From Centropus unirufus (lineage: Eukaryota > Chordata > Aves > Cuculiformes > Centropidae), in the NCBI GenBank assembly GCA_013397695.1, contig VYZI01000288.1, positions 524,417 through 588,416 of the forward strand: DNA of 64,000 nt. Direction: 5' to 3'. Below are positions 1 to 11,798 of this stretch, one piece after another. Within the stretch, counting starts at the first letter, position 1, and each line of letters starts with the position of its first letter. The notes beneath the pieces are model-generated. The model was not told where the DNA came from, did no database searches, and was given only the letters and a program-made list of their open reading frames with translations. A program made the translations under genes and the position numbers.

Positions 1-30
1 GTCCAAAGTGATCCATATGGATAATCGAAT

Positions 31-220
31 CTCTCGGCAACCTGGGCCAGGGCCTCCCCATCCTCACACCACAACATTTCTCCCCAAGATCTCATCCCAA
101 TCTCCCCTCTTTGAGCTTAAAACCATTCCCCCTCATCCTATCCCTGCATTCCCTGATCAATGGCCCCTCCTCAGCTTCTCTCTCGAGCCCCTTTCAGTAC
201 TAAAAGGCCACTACAAGGTC
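31..220 (-). mobile_element. CR1 LINE fragment, antisense, internal piece
   Basis: The stretch matches the reverse complement of the avian CR1 3' region: 'CAACCTGGGCCAGGGCCTCCCC' at about 38-59, then the pyrimidine-rich CTCCCCTCTTT block and the AAACCATTCCCCCTCATCC block. The terminal part of the element (the ATCATAGAATGGTTTGG end) is absent, so the copy has lost its 3' terminus or been rearranged near position 30. It is too decayed to encode anything. Confidence 0.85.
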
Positions 221-1724
221 CATGTGACTATGCAAGAAGGATAGAAGATGCCTCCTTTCTGCCCTTACTAACAAGGATGGAAACACAAAGACTATAGATC
301 AAGCACAATAAGTCGAACAAGAAATCCAATTATTCCAATAATTTATGTCTGTTTATTACCAGTAGTGGATGTTCAGAAGTGGAAGCGCAGGAAGAGGTCC
401 AGGGCTACAGTTGGGATGCTGTTCCGTATCCTCTCGGTGATCCGTGGCTTAGGCAACTCTGTCCAGACCTACTGGGAGCTGGTGGAGTTACCTCATCCTC
501 AAGCTAGACTGGAGGCCAGTTGTTGATGATTCTGCAGAACACAGAGGATTGTTGTTGCCATTTTAGAGAACAAAAATGTTCTTTTCTTGCTTCTTAGAGG
601 TCTGAAATGCTACCTGAGACCCATGGAAATGGATGACGTCTGCTCTTCATCGCCCACAGCACTGAATGGTTTTCCTCAAATCCTTTAATGGGCTTGAACC
701 TGGGAGGTGAAAGCAGATGCTTTACCGTGAGCCTCCTGAAACTTGTGCAGACGCAGCAGCTCTGGAACCATCTGTGACATATTAAGATCATTAGGTAAAT
801 TGGGAGAATTCAAAGAACCTGAAGCAGCACTGACAACATCCACGTGTTCTGCTGGTGATGAGGGAGAATAACTGCTCACTACCAACAGCTGCCCTTGTAG
901 ATGGTTGTTTCTAAGGGCAAAAGCGCAAAGCTCTGGCTCTTGTGGGATGGTTTGGAGATTGGGGAGCAGGCTCCAGCAAACTTGCAAGTCCTGGTCAGCC
1001 CAGGCAGGAGACAAACTGTGATGACCCCAGAGCAACTCCTGTGTAGGTCAAATATCTAATTTAAGTGGCATTCTTGGACAAATATTTGGCAGATTCAGCA
1101 GAGAAATTTGACCTGGAGAGTGCGGTGCCTTTCACCTGTGTAGAAGCAGAAGCTGAGATGGAAGGAGCAGGGAATGGGACAGGGGGATGCGCGTATTTGG
1201 GGTGGGGTGATCCAGCCTGCTGAGCCGGCCTCTCATAGCCCTGACACAGACCTTGTAAAGCCTTCAAAAATAAGGGAATCCCTTCCCAGCCAGCCAGGGT
1301 GAAAGAAGGGATAGATGATGTTTTCTCCCCAGTGTTATTAAGAGTCTCTACCGACACCACTAATGGGCAACATGGCAAATCCCAGCCACGGCGTTGTCCT
1401 CAGACACCTCTGTCACTGGTAAGCGCAGGGACACAGGCTGAAAAATAGAAATGCAGCTAAGAATTCTATTAGCTTTCCTGAAACCAAGGGGAATTTACCA
1501 CCAGAGGAGGACACATTCTGTTCCCTGTTCCAGTCATGTAATGCCAGGAAAGCTGACAGGGCGCTGCTAACTCAGGCATGGGAAGGAGCTCCGGGAATGT
1601 ACGTCAGGTTGTACCGGACAGACACAGCTATCTCCCTAAATCGAGTAAAAGCAACAGAGGGAGAGACTTTTAATCATGTTCTTACCCATTAAAAAGAAAC
1701 CTGAACACATCACTTATTTTTATA
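221..1724. other. unique non-coding stretch, nothing recognised
   Basis: This 1.5 kb has mixed composition. Short open frames on the minus strand (594-791, 685-1035, 1061-1378) overlap one another, start at arbitrary methionines and resemble no family I know. No repeat, RNA gene or clear splice-bounded exon was seen. Confidence 0.5.
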
Positions 1725-1925
1725 AATAAATGTGTTACCTGAAGAACAGTTGCATACGCTCATTTGCATAGGATTTAATATACATCTGTGCTCTTCAACA
1801 GATTATTCCAAACCTTGAGTATTTCGTATAATTAATGTCAATATGCTTGGCTTATTTGTTATAAAAGAAAGGCATTTCTAATTAGCCTTTTTGATGTGTA
1901 AAACTTCAGTGTTTCTCCCTAGTGT
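1725..1925. promoter_or_regulatory. candidate conserved non-coding element (AT-rich, octamer)
   Basis: The block is AT-rich and non-repetitive, with densely packed transcription-factor-like words: a perfect POU octamer ATTTGCAT at 1762-1769, TAATTAATG near 1830 and CTAATTAGCC near 1880. This texture is typical of vertebrate developmental enhancers in gene deserts. Conservation itself is not visible in one sequence, so the call is inference. Confidence 0.3.
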
Positions 1926-4140
1926 TTTCCAAATCAGGTTCCTTTTTTTACACTCCTGCACAGAGTGAGAGTGTGAGGCTTAGGCACCACTTAATTCTCA
2001 TTCCAAAGATAGTTTAAATTGCCAGTAAGTGACAACTAGGCCTCGAGCTGCACCTCGACATGGGGTGAGGCTCACCTACAATGCCAGAAGACCATGTGGT
2101 ATAAACAGGCCTCGTAAACAGTTCAAATATTCCAATTTCCCATTCAATTCAACCAACACTTTGCACATTTCCATTTAGTAGAGTGACACACGCAATCTGC
2201 TTTTCAACCAAGGAAACGACTTGCCTTCATGGAGCCTCCACAGCCTTTGGGAAGGACAAAACCTTCACTGCAGTCACGTTCCAAGGCTGATCACAACGCG
2301 CCAGGGACACAAGTCGAGCTCAAGCAGTGAAAGAGAGCCCAGCTGTGGTGAGCCGCCCAGATGTGACAGTCAAGAAGGTCAAGGGGACTTCTTTGGACCA
2401 GTCAACCATGCAGAAAGGCCACATTAAGAAGTTTTTGTCAAGCCAAAGGATTGGTCCCGTCAGCAGCGAGTAACGGCAAGGTGGGAAGTTGAGTACACAG
2501 AGTCCTGTTTCATACCCGTTATCCTTCTCTTTCTTGGGAGAAGCTCAGCATTGAATTTACATTTAAGTAAAACCACACCACAAGACTGACCAGGTGCCTG
2601 TTGGAAGGGGAATATTTTCCCTTTATTTTGTGTCTTGGATGAAGCTCTGAATGAGATCAGAGCTAGACCTGATCTGTGGAGGCACACGGGAAAAAGAAAT
2701 TGTGCTTCTTCATTAAATTGGGCAAGCAAAGTGCTTTACTGAGTGGTGAAATAAGATGTGAGATTTCATGACAAGCTCAGGTTGTTTTTCTTGCCCACGT
2801 AGCTCTCACTTAACAAAAAAAACCGATCACGGGGCTCCTGATCCTGGGCAATAAATATAGGATCTTCCCTAGAAGCACGAAGGCCCCGCTTTATGACCTT
2901 GGCAAGGCAGAGTGAGTCAGCCTTGTCGGTCGATCAGTTAATTCAAACAAGAATAGCAAATTCCTAAAACTTTGGCCAAATTAACATCTTCTTGGCTCTC
3001 CAATGATCCAATACTGTTGTGGAAACCTGGAAGCAGTAGTCAAGTCTTTGATGATTTATTTAGTAGGAGTCATCTAGTAGCTAATTGTCTGCAATTTTAA
3101 CCTCATTCATGTGCTCTGCTGACTCTTCTTCCAGCATCTGCAGTTCTTCCCTTCAGCTTTCTTAGATCTCTGTATGTAACATTTCCAGACGGCAGCTCAA
3201 CTTTATCACAAATATTTTTACGAACTTGCCAAACCACATCCAAGACCTTCAGACTCAAAAGTAAAAGATAAAATCACCCTCAGAGGGCACCTCACCCTTC
3301 TCCACCCAGGCACATAAAAAAACACCTTTAGGCTCCAATATTTTACATTTACAATGAGTCACAGCTTAGAGGTTGGTTATTATTAATTTTTTTTTTTGGT
3401 GTTGGAATTTTCACCTTTCCATTCTTCTAAATTTTTCACCTTAGATCCATATCAAAAGTGAGAAAATTCTGGGGAGCCGTGTAAAAGATCCATCCACCTT
3501 TTCTGGCTGTACTGAAGATCTCCCCGTCTCTGGCCCCGGTGAAGTGTCACCCTGTCACTCACTGCGGATGCCCCACAGGAAGGATGAGCGATGACTACGC
3601 GGGGAGATTTTGGCCAGGGGTGATGAATTCTTGTGTACCACATTGGCAACGTCTTAGGAGAGATCCGAGTTAACTAAAACACTCAAGACGTTTGGTGGCT
3701 GCAACCGAGATCTTCCTGGCTAAGTTCAAAGAAGAATCAGATTCGCTGTGTGGTTCTGTTTCCACCATGGTTTAAGGATGGTCCTGATGTCTGTTAAGTC
3801 ATAAAAATATAACAATTCTAGTCAGCTTTCTGGCTAATCTCATGTGATTCTTCATGAGACCAAAGTTCCTCCTGTTCATTTTCTGCATTCAATTATCCCG
3901 GTGCCTGACTCAGCAATTGTCACATGTCCATTTTCACGTGGCTTCGTGCCACACGTGGATGAAGGGCCCTCTAAGCCTGGTTTCTGTCTCCTGGTTTTAT
4001 GTTTACGAAGAAGCCTGGATCCCTTGGGAGATGGAAGACACTCTACTTGGGCAATACTACCACCGTCATCTACGAGGATCCCTGCCTGCAGGAAAATGTT
4101 TTTAAATGAATAAGTTCTATTTTGCTAATGTAGCCATTGT
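1926..4140. other. unique non-coding stretch, nothing recognised
   Basis: This 2.2 kb is unique-looking sequence without CR1. The open frames at 2221-2427, 2460-2729, 3452-3649 and 3844-4113 are short and show no recognisable domain. A T-run near 3390-3400 is the only low-complexity tract. Confidence 0.45.
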
Positions 4141-4375
4141 TTAGATGTAAAATCTAATTAGAGCACCCACCCAGGGTGTATATTGTTGTGTAATTTTATA
4201 ACGCTACGTCTAGATGAGCGTTGGCACCCTACCTACCAACTTAACCACACCCAGGAATGCTGGTATTACACAATTACACACATCCTGTTGCCTAATTACA
4301 TAATAATTAGGATTTTAAATATTCAAAGATCCGCTGAAATCAGCTCTGCAAGGTTTTACGTCACTGCAAATTAAA
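4141..4375. promoter_or_regulatory. candidate homeodomain-site-rich non-coding element
   Basis: The segment is AT-rich with several TAATTA/CAATTA words and a perfect inverted repeat, CCTAATTA (4291-4298) and TAATTAGG (4304-4311), separated by 5 bases. Paired TAATTA cores are the known binding form of paired-class homeodomain dimers. Enhancer function is inference. Confidence 0.3.
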
Positions 4376-5120
4376 CCCAAAATATAGCAGGTCTATGTAG
4401 TGAACAGTGCTGCTCAGGCAGCTCGCTGCGCGCGGCCCTACCTTCCAGCAGGCAGCACACAATACTTCATGCTTCATACATTTTAAACACACGTTTGGCA
4501 GCCCCTTCCTCTCCCGCTGTTACTTTGGGCTACACCTGCTTTTTAGAACTGTGAAGGTCATTTTGTATTCAACACAGTCAGGATTTCTGTAGTCTGCCTG
4601 CTCCTGAGTTATGATCACTTATCACGACCAGAGATAATTTTTGGCTGAAAAAGCACCGTGACGTGCCTGGGGAAGGAATATTGTTCTTGAAAATGGCAAT
4701 TCTGGAAGGAATCTGGAAAATGCACTTACTTACAAAAATATCCCAAGTACCATTGCTTTATGAAAACACTACTGAGGAGCCCATGCGACTTGGAGTCAGA
4801 ACAGATTTTCCATGAGCTGGAGTGCCTTGATCTGGGCTCTTGGTTCTCCTGATGAAGATGAGAGGCCAGATGCAAAGCCTGGCTCACCATTTGGATACGG
4901 GAGCTGGACAATTACAAACTTTTTGTCACAACCATGTCTTACATGTGCTTAAAAAATTGTTTATGTAACATAACTTCTAAACTGTTCATCTGCCAACCGA
5001 ATCCTGGGCTGCACCCAAAGAAGTGTGACCAGCATGTCAAGGGAAGGGGATTCTATTCCTCTTCTCCACCCTGGTGAGAGCTCACGTGGAGCCCTGCATT
5101 CAAGTCTGGAGTCATCAGCA
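4376..5120. other. unique non-coding stretch, nothing recognised
   Basis: Nothing recognisable was found. The small open frames at 4407-4592 and 4726-4911 have no family resemblance. The stretch ends where a sense-oriented CR1 copy begins. Confidence 0.45.
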
Positions 5121-5583
5121 CAGGAAGGACATGGAGCTGCTGGAGTGAGTCCAGAGAAGAAGATCTGAGGGCTGGAGCACCTCTGTTATGAGGCCAGGCT
5201 GAAAAAGTCATTCAGCCTGGAGAAGAGAAGGCTCCAGGGAGACCTCAGAGCAGCTTCCAGTACCTGAAGGGTGCCCAGAGAAAGTGGGGAGGGGCTTTTT
5301 ACAAGGGCCTGGAGTGACAGGATGAGGGAGAATGGCTTTAAATTGGAAGGGGGAAGACTTAGATTAGACATTAGGAAGAAATTTTCCCCAATAGGGGTGG
5401 GGAAGCCCTGGCCCAGGTTGCCCAGAGCAGTGGTGGCTGCCCCATCCCTGGAGGTGTTCAAGGCCAGCTTGGATGGGGCTTGGAGCCCCTGATCCAGTGG
5501 GAGGTGTCCCTGCCCGTGGCAGGGGTGGGACTGGATGAGCTTTAATGTTCCTTCCAACTCAAACCATCCTATAGTTCTATGAA
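5121..5583 (+). mobile_element. CR1 LINE, 5'-truncated, sense, with ORF2 tail remnant
   Basis: The copy runs in sense orientation from the ORF2 segment equivalent to 'AAGGACATGGAGCTGCTGGA' (5127 on), through 'TTCAGCCTGGAGAAGAGAAG', to a terminal CTATAGTTCTATGA at 5570-5583. One open frame (5271-5492) still shows the CR1 ORF2 C-terminal tail, with RLDIRKKF followed by LPRAVVAAPSLEVFKA, but it is cut off from any reverse transcriptase. This is a dead-on-arrival copy of the usual truncated kind. It faces an antisense copy at 5822, forming a large inverted pair. Confidence 0.93.
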
Positions 5584-5821
5584 AATCCCCAGAAGGCGGC
5601 ACAGAGGCCAAGCCCTGGGCCTTGCCCAGGCGTTATTACCTGCTCCGCACCAAGTGGGTCACTGTTTCTTCTGAGAGCAGTTGCTTGAGAAACTCTTCTT
5701 CAAACGTGAAGCCTGGGTTGACATGATTGGTCAAGTCCCTCTTTTCCCGTCTTTCCTAAAAAAAAAACAAAGCCACAATGAACTCACTTTGCTGTTTCCC
5801 CCAAAAGAAAATGTCATAAAA
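5584..5821. other. spacer between two facing CR1 copies
   Basis: About 240 bases of non-CR1 sequence separate the 3' ends of two oppositely oriented CR1 copies. It would form the loop if the flanking inverted copies paired in RNA or single-stranded DNA. It has an A-run near 5759-5770 and no recognisable gene. Confidence 0.6.
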
Positions 5822-6300
5822 TAATGGAATGGTTTGAGTTGGAAGGGACCTCAAAGCCCACCCAGTCCCAACCCCTTTCCATGGACAGGGACACCTCCCA
5901 CTGGATCAGGGGCTCCAAGCCCCATCCAACCTGGCCTTGAACACCTTCAGGGATGGGGCAGCCACCACTGCTCTGGGCAACCTGGGCCAGGGCCTCCCCA
6001 CCCTCAAAGCCAAAGATTTCTGCCTAAGATCTCATCTCAGTCTCCTCTCTTTCTGCTAAAAACCATTCCCACTCATCCTATCCCTGCACTCCCTAATCAT
6101 GAGCCCCTCCCCAGTTTTCCTGGAGCCCCTTTCAGCACTGGAAGCTGCTCTAAGGTCTCCCTGGAGCCTTCTCTTCTCCAGGCTGAACAACCCCAACTCT
6201 CTCAGCCTGGCCTCATATGGGAGGTGCTCCAGCTCTTGGAACATCTCTGTGTTCTCCTCTGGACTTGCTCTAACAGTTCCATGTCCTTCCTGAGCTGAGA
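5822..6300 (-). mobile_element. CR1 LINE, 5'-truncated, antisense
   Basis: The copy starts with the reverse complement of the CR1 3' region (ATGGAATGGTTTGAGTTGG) and runs through 'CAACCTGGGCCAGGGCCTCC' and CCAGGCTGAACAACCCC to the ORF2 segment 'GTTCCATGTCCTTCCTGAG' at 6276-6294. Open frames on both strands (5834-6298 plus, 6056-6244 minus) come only from this repeat. It belongs to the same subfamily as the copy at 5121-5583. Confidence 0.93.
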
Positions 6301-7130
6301 ATTCTAGAAATGTGGTGGCTCATTTGCATATATGATGAACAGTATTCCTCTATTGAAAATAATCCAAAACAAAAACCTGCACCTGGCTGACAACACAAGA
6401 CCAACTCGCTTCCTGATGTGATTTTAAATGGCTGAGATATTAAAACACTGAAAAACGGGGTTTATAATGGAAATACTGACAGACTATTAACTACAGTGAC
6501 GCTGCTCTAATAAATGGAATAGCCTGTCGTAATCTCTAGTTCATAAATATGCAAATACAAGGCAGAGGATTTGCTCCAAAGGATGTCTCTATAATTTTAA
6601 CTGACCTTTACTGATATTAAATGAGCCTGTTGCTTCTGGTTTGAGCATTAAATAGAAAGTACCGGGAATCCTGTCTCTGCATTCAAGGCTCCGGCTCCCA
6701 TCAGCACCAATGGCAAAATCCTCGCTACCTCCGACAGGAACGAATCTGGCCCCAGAACATCCAGAATGGGAGACGCCTGGCACGAAACTCAACTCTTGAC
6801 TGTACTTGATTTTAATTCTGTTCTCATCCGTGTTAATTATTATTACATTAATTCCTCTGTTTGGGAGAAATTAAACACACATTCGCCCCAATGTGTCTGA
6901 GGGCTTGACCTGCCAGAAGGCACTCGCTTGTTCAGTGATAAACAGGCCATCAACACAATGATATAAACGTTGAATTGTAGCCAGTTTCCTGCTCTGCACC
7001 AAATGGAGGTAAATCCACTGACTTAATATTTAATAACCTAAATGTAATTTCTTTTTTGTGCCTCGCACTGCACAGTAAAGAACTGGATGGCTAGCAATTT
7101 TGCAGATTCCCAACCCCTAATTATTTTAAG
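6301..7130. promoter_or_regulatory. AT-rich candidate conserved block with two POU octamers
   Basis: Immediately beyond the CR1 copy lies AT-rich unique sequence with ATTTGCAT at 6322-6329 and ATGCAAAT at 6549-6556, plus several TAAT homeodomain cores around 6830-6860 and 6985-7050. The word density suggests regulatory DNA. No gene or repeat was found. This is inference from composition and motifs only. Confidence 0.28.
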
Positions 7131-8896
7131 CTATTCATCCTGGTATCTGCCCATTGATGCTCAGCCAAATTGCCAGCAGGGGAGAGATCTGTCCAATCCA
7201 GGAGCTAAATGAGTCACTGAGAGTCAATCTGTTTTTTTCCCTTGCTGCTGGGATTTCCTTGGGTCCTGGCCTCCCTCTCTGCTCCAATCACGCACACGCA
7301 GCTCCAGGCGTGGGTCCTCTTTGGCTTGGGCTGCCTCCTGTCTCCCCGTGTCTGCTCCGCTCATCACAGCTGCCGATGGGCTCGCGCCGCCTGGCCACAG
7401 AAGACCAATCCTTCCCTCACGCTGCTCCTACAGCTCCGTCTCCGAAGGAAAATGAAGACATCTTGGCCTTGTTGAATTTTCTGCTGAAGTCATACATCAG
7501 GTATCTAGACGGAAAGCAAACCACATGAATAAAATGTGTCATCTGGGTTAGATACTAATTTATTTGCCTTAAGTTCTGGGAACAATATTTGCACTTTTTC
7601 CAGAGAACTCGGTTTAGTTCCATAGAAACTGAATACTAATATGATTTCTGCAGCATGGAAAACAAATATGAAACAGAGAAAAAAAAGAGACCCATCAGAA
7701 ATATTAGCTGCTCAGTATTAAAATATCTGACAATGCCGCAAATACAATTTATAAACAGGAACATTTAGAGCCTTGCTATTCACTAAAAAGCAAATTCCTT
7801 GCTTCCTCCCTTCTAGGGTCAGGATTCAATTACACAAAAATATGCAGCAGACTTAAGGACTGCATGTAAGATTAAGATAACTGGTATTTCATGGTAAATG
7901 ATTAAATTAGCTGACACAGTTTTATCCTGAACTTTGCCATTAAAACTGACATTTTTGTGCCACGCACATTGTAGGCTGCTGGTAATCTAAACTTCCTTTC
8001 TTCTTTCAAAGGCTTTAAATAGCTGAAGAACTCTTGTTCTTTACTCTATTTGCAAATGTGTGGAAAATATATCCACATCATAACGAGAGGAACTAAGCAC
8101 GGGGCTTTTTTTTTTTTTTTTTCCTCATCTATCATAAAAATACCTTAAGAAAACAGTAAGGAAGTTCCAAATGCCCAGACTCAGCTCTGTAATGTGCACT
8201 TTAATCAAGTCGTTTATGCGACTCCACAGAGATGAGAACATGCTGTCCTCCTCATGGTGAGTAAAAATAGAGAAATGACAGAAGCCTCTTACTAAAAGTT
8301 TAATTATTCCTAGTATACAATTCTAAACCGCTCTGTGTTTATTCCTCTTCTTTTCAGGCTCGCTTTTTTTTTTTTTTTTTTTTTAATGACGGCTGGGAGT
8401 TATGGGAGTAATTGTGATAGAAAACAGAGTTTCAACTGGATGAGGAAATGTTGTCAGAGCTGGTGGCTCTAGTAGTCACTGCCCTCCAGAAGAACGACTC
8501 AAGCCCTTGGTGAAGATATTGAGGAATGGGCTCTGGCTGAAAGAGGTCTTACGGGCAATGGGATCAAAATTCTTTTATTCCTCCAGTTGTTTGACTTTTC
8601 CTGTGGTCAAAAAAAACCCCAAAAGAGATCTTTGTCCTTTTTCTTTGTAAATACAGAGTTACATAAAAGTAGTATGTGATTCTCGCCAACAATTCCTCCT
8701 CATAATTAGAATAACCGAGAATAATGGACATTTTTAGCTAGCCATAAACTTCAAAAGAAGGAGCTTTAACAACACAAAAGCACAGGGACTGTTACACCAG
8801 CCCAGAAGAGAGGTCCAGCATGGCCAGTCTTTCACAGTCAGGAGCCTGACACACTGGTGAAAATGATGCAGCGGGAATGGCAATTCTTATTAGGTC
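7131..8896. other. unique non-coding stretch with two poly(T) tracts
   Basis: The part at 7154-7528 is more GC-rich and open in one frame for 124 codons, without any recognisable domain. The remainder is AT-rich. Homopolymer T tracts lie at 8106-8122 (17 T) and 8364-8384 (21 T). I see no gene. Confidence 0.45.
8364..8384. repeat. poly(T) tract, 21 bases
   Basis: An uninterrupted run of 21 T follows a GC base pair step. It is too isolated to be called a SINE or processed-pseudogene tail: no adjoining repeat body was recognised. A similar 17-base run lies at 8106-8122. Confidence 0.9.
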
Positions 8897-9310
8897 AAAG
8901 GAGGTGGTGAAGGGTCTGGAGCACCAAGTCTTATGAGGAACAACTGAGGGAACTGGGGCTTTTCAGCCTGGAGAAGAGGAGGCTGGAGGAAGACCTCATC
9001 ACACTCCAAAACTCCCTGGAAGGAGGTTGTAGTGAGGTGGGTTCTGGTCTCTTCAACCAAGCAACAAGTGATGGGATGAGAGGGAATGGCCTCAAGTTGT
9101 GCCAGTTGAGGTTTGGGTTGGATATTCGGAAACATTTCTCTACTGACAGAGTGGGGAAGCACTGGCAAAGCCTGCCCAGGGCAGTGGTGGAGTCTCCATC
9201 CCTAGAGGTGTTAAAAAAGTGTGTCCTTTTGGCACTTTGTGACATGGCTGAGCAGTGGGGTTGGACTGGATGAGCCAAGAGGTCTTTTCCAACAATGAGT
9301 GTATGATTCC
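8897..9310 (+). mobile_element. CR1 LINE, 5'-truncated, sense, second subfamily
   Basis: This is a sense copy of the CR1 subfamily containing GGTGAAGGGTCTGGAGCAC and 'GTCTTATGAGGAACAACTGA'. The ORF2 tail survives in a frame at 9037-9273 with MRGNGLKL, LDIRKHFS and LPRAVVESPSLEVLK. The terminal part reads GAGGTCTTTTCCAACAATGA...TATGATTCC. The copy differs from the 5121 copy in its body, so at least two CR1 lineages are present. Confidence 0.92.
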
Positions 9311-10853
9311 AGCATAGCCCACCTGGATGAGACACAATTCCCCATTGACAGGCTCTGAAAGTTGAAGCTTTATGAAGAAGTCAGGCATGCACCATGTATT
9401 GCTCCTTTCTGTGCCCTGGCATGAACCTTAAACCAACCCCCAAACACGGATTATACACATTCGGAAGGGTAAAGACTGTCTCTGTACTTCAGCTTTTAGT
9501 AACCAAGGTCTCTGCTGACACAGGGAGTGGAACATCATCAGGCACCAAAGAAATTGTGGGTCTTATTCCAGCAGAGAATCTGATTTTTTATTCCCAGTGT
9601 AGAGGTGTATTCCTAACGGGAATGCTGTGGCAAAGTGTCTGGATTCCTTGTTAGCCATAAAGAATTGAGCAAGGTTTTGGACCCTTTTTCCCATCTTTTC
9701 TTTGTTCTAATAAAGAAGAAACACAGCTTATACACAGCCCCCTCACCAGGAGTTAAAAATTGCAGTCACATCCCACTCGCAGCCACCCCACTACCACCAA
9801 AGGCTGACTTTCAGCGAAAAGAAATGCCCACAAAGAGAGTTTCCTTGTTTGAGAACCCATGCAAATGCGGAACAATGAAACTCAATCAGATTATCAAAAA
9901 AAATCAAACCTGTTTGACCATCTCACAAACTGTGCCATTCAATTAAAACTCCTCAACTCTCCTACATAATTTCTTGGTTTTTACATATCGTACAGAAGAT
10001 AAAGCTACTGTTGCTTCTCTCTGTACGCTTTAAACTCTGAAAACCCTCTGCAGCAGAGGTTATATGAATCATCCAGCCTCTCCTATTCCAAAATGTTTCA
10101 CTGATCATTCATTATTAACAGAATAAAATGAAGATAGTAATAAATTTTGCTCTCCCTCAAAGTATTAGAAAGGATACGAAAACATCTTGTTCACAGCACT
10201 AACTTTTAGATGACATATGAGGGTACAACCCCCGTTTTTTCACTGTCACGTGTAATAAGGCTCTTAATAACCCAATCACTTATTATTACATTTTTTCCCC
10301 CATTCCTAGGCGTTAATGGTTTCAGCCTGGTCTGCCACTCAGCAGAAACGCACCCAAACAATACAAGCACGAAGGGCCTGGATGCTGGTGACAGGAAGCC
10401 CGTCAGGGTCAGAGGTTGGGATCCTCATGTCCAGGGTCTTTTCTGATTGATAAATGTTCTCTGAACAGTTCTGCATCTCTATATTGATTGATGGGAATGC
10501 TCTGGGAAGAATAAAAAACCTGGGGTTTCTCTTAGATCTGGGAGCAACATTTTCAACACGGGTCAGTAACGCGTGCTCTTGCACTAAACACACTGCAATG
10601 GAACAGCACAGAAAGCCTGAAGACACCATGAGAGAGCAAAGCTCTTCAGGTGACTCAACACAGGAGTGAGGCCCAACCCAGAGAGGAACCACACTGCTCC
10701 ACAAGAAAGAAGGAACCGGTTCATTTCAGCGAGCTGAGACCCTGGGCTATCATTTGGCTATGCCCAGCGATGGGTAGGCCGAAGTCAGGTGTACTCAACA
10801 CCTGAACCTAGCTGGAAAGAGCTGTTAGGCTATTTTGTTCATTTACCTCCTAA
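9311..10853. other. unique non-coding stretch, nothing recognised
   Basis: This 1.5 kb of unique sequence contains several short overlapping frames (9394-9654, 9635-9946, 10210-10446, 10339-10704) that match nothing I recognise. There is no repeat and no convincing regulatory cluster. Confidence 0.45.
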
Positions 10854-11145
10854 AATCATAGAATGGTTTGGGTAAGAATGGGCCTTGAAGGTCACCCAGT
10901 CCAACCCCCCTGCCGTGAGCAGGGACATCTTTAACTCAATCAGGTTGCCCAAAGCTCCATCCAACCTGGCCTTGACTGTTTCCAGGGATGAGGCACCTAC
11001 CACCTCTCTGAGAAACCTGTGCCAGTGTCTCACCAACCTCAGCATAAAAAAATCCTTCTAACTATCCAGACTAACCTTCTCTTTTAGATTAAAATCATTG
11101 CCCCTATTGCTACAGGCCCTGCTAAAAAGTTTTTCCCCATCTTTC
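10854..11145 (-). mobile_element. CR1 LINE fragment, antisense, with 3' terminus
   Basis: The fragment starts with ATCATAGAATGGTTTGGG, the reverse complement of the CR1 3' end, and continues through CCAACCTGGCCTTGACTG to a break near 11145. The minus-strand frame 10839-11045 keeps the ORF2 tail words REVVGASSLETVKARLDGAL. Divergence is higher than in the 5.1-6.3 kb copies, with several small gaps, which suggests an older insertion. Confidence 0.92.
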
Positions 11146-11798
11146 CGTGTCTGATTTCCCTTCGGCCCCCCTCAGTGTGGGTTCTTCAGGGTCGGAAAGG
11201 GTCAGCTCTATCTGTAAGGGAAGCAGACAGGGACAGGAGTTGTGCAAAGCTGGTCACGGGCTTAAGAAGGCCTTGATTCTGTACCAACAAAACCAACAGG
11301 AGTTTGGCACATGTCCGCAATGGGAGGTGGATCAATGTTCCATGCCAGCTGTTCCCTGCTGGGCAGGGATAATCCCTTTGAAACAAAATATTTAACTGGT
11401 TCTCACCCTGTTCTTTTAAGAAGATTTCCCGTGATAAAGCTCTCATAAGAATTAAAAGGCATGTCCCCTTCTTTCTTTCCAAATACCCCAATTCCTGTAG
11501 TGCATCTTAGCCGATCCCCCCCCAAAAGACAACGAGAAACCTGCTGTTAACCACGTGGGCTGACAAAATCACCACAGCAACGAGTTATAGGGTGGATCGT
11601 CTCTTTGTTCTCCTGCCTTGGATAGCACTTCTCCTTGCATTTTCCTCAGCCAGAAGATGCCGCAAGGAGGCACGTTGATTCAAACAGCTAGAGCTGAGGT
11701 GGGATGCCACGGGCAGAAGACAAGCAAGGTCCCTGCAGGCAAATAAGGGGATAGAAAAAAATAAACAGACACGAAGGAAGCCATGAGGAAGAGAATAA
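11146..11798. other. unique non-coding stretch, nothing recognised
   Basis: A short unique interval between two antisense CR1 pieces. The frames 11147-11395 and 11186-11491 lie on opposite strands over the same bases and match no family. No repeat or RNA gene was seen. Confidence 0.45.

Noticed and set aside
5834..6298. 154-codon plus-strand open frame
   Set aside because: It lies entirely inside an antisense CR1 copy. The proline-rich translation is the reverse strand of the element's 3' region.
8106..8384. Poly(T) tracts as tails of retrocopies or SINEs
   Set aside because: No adjoining repeat body or processed-gene sequence could be recognised on either side.
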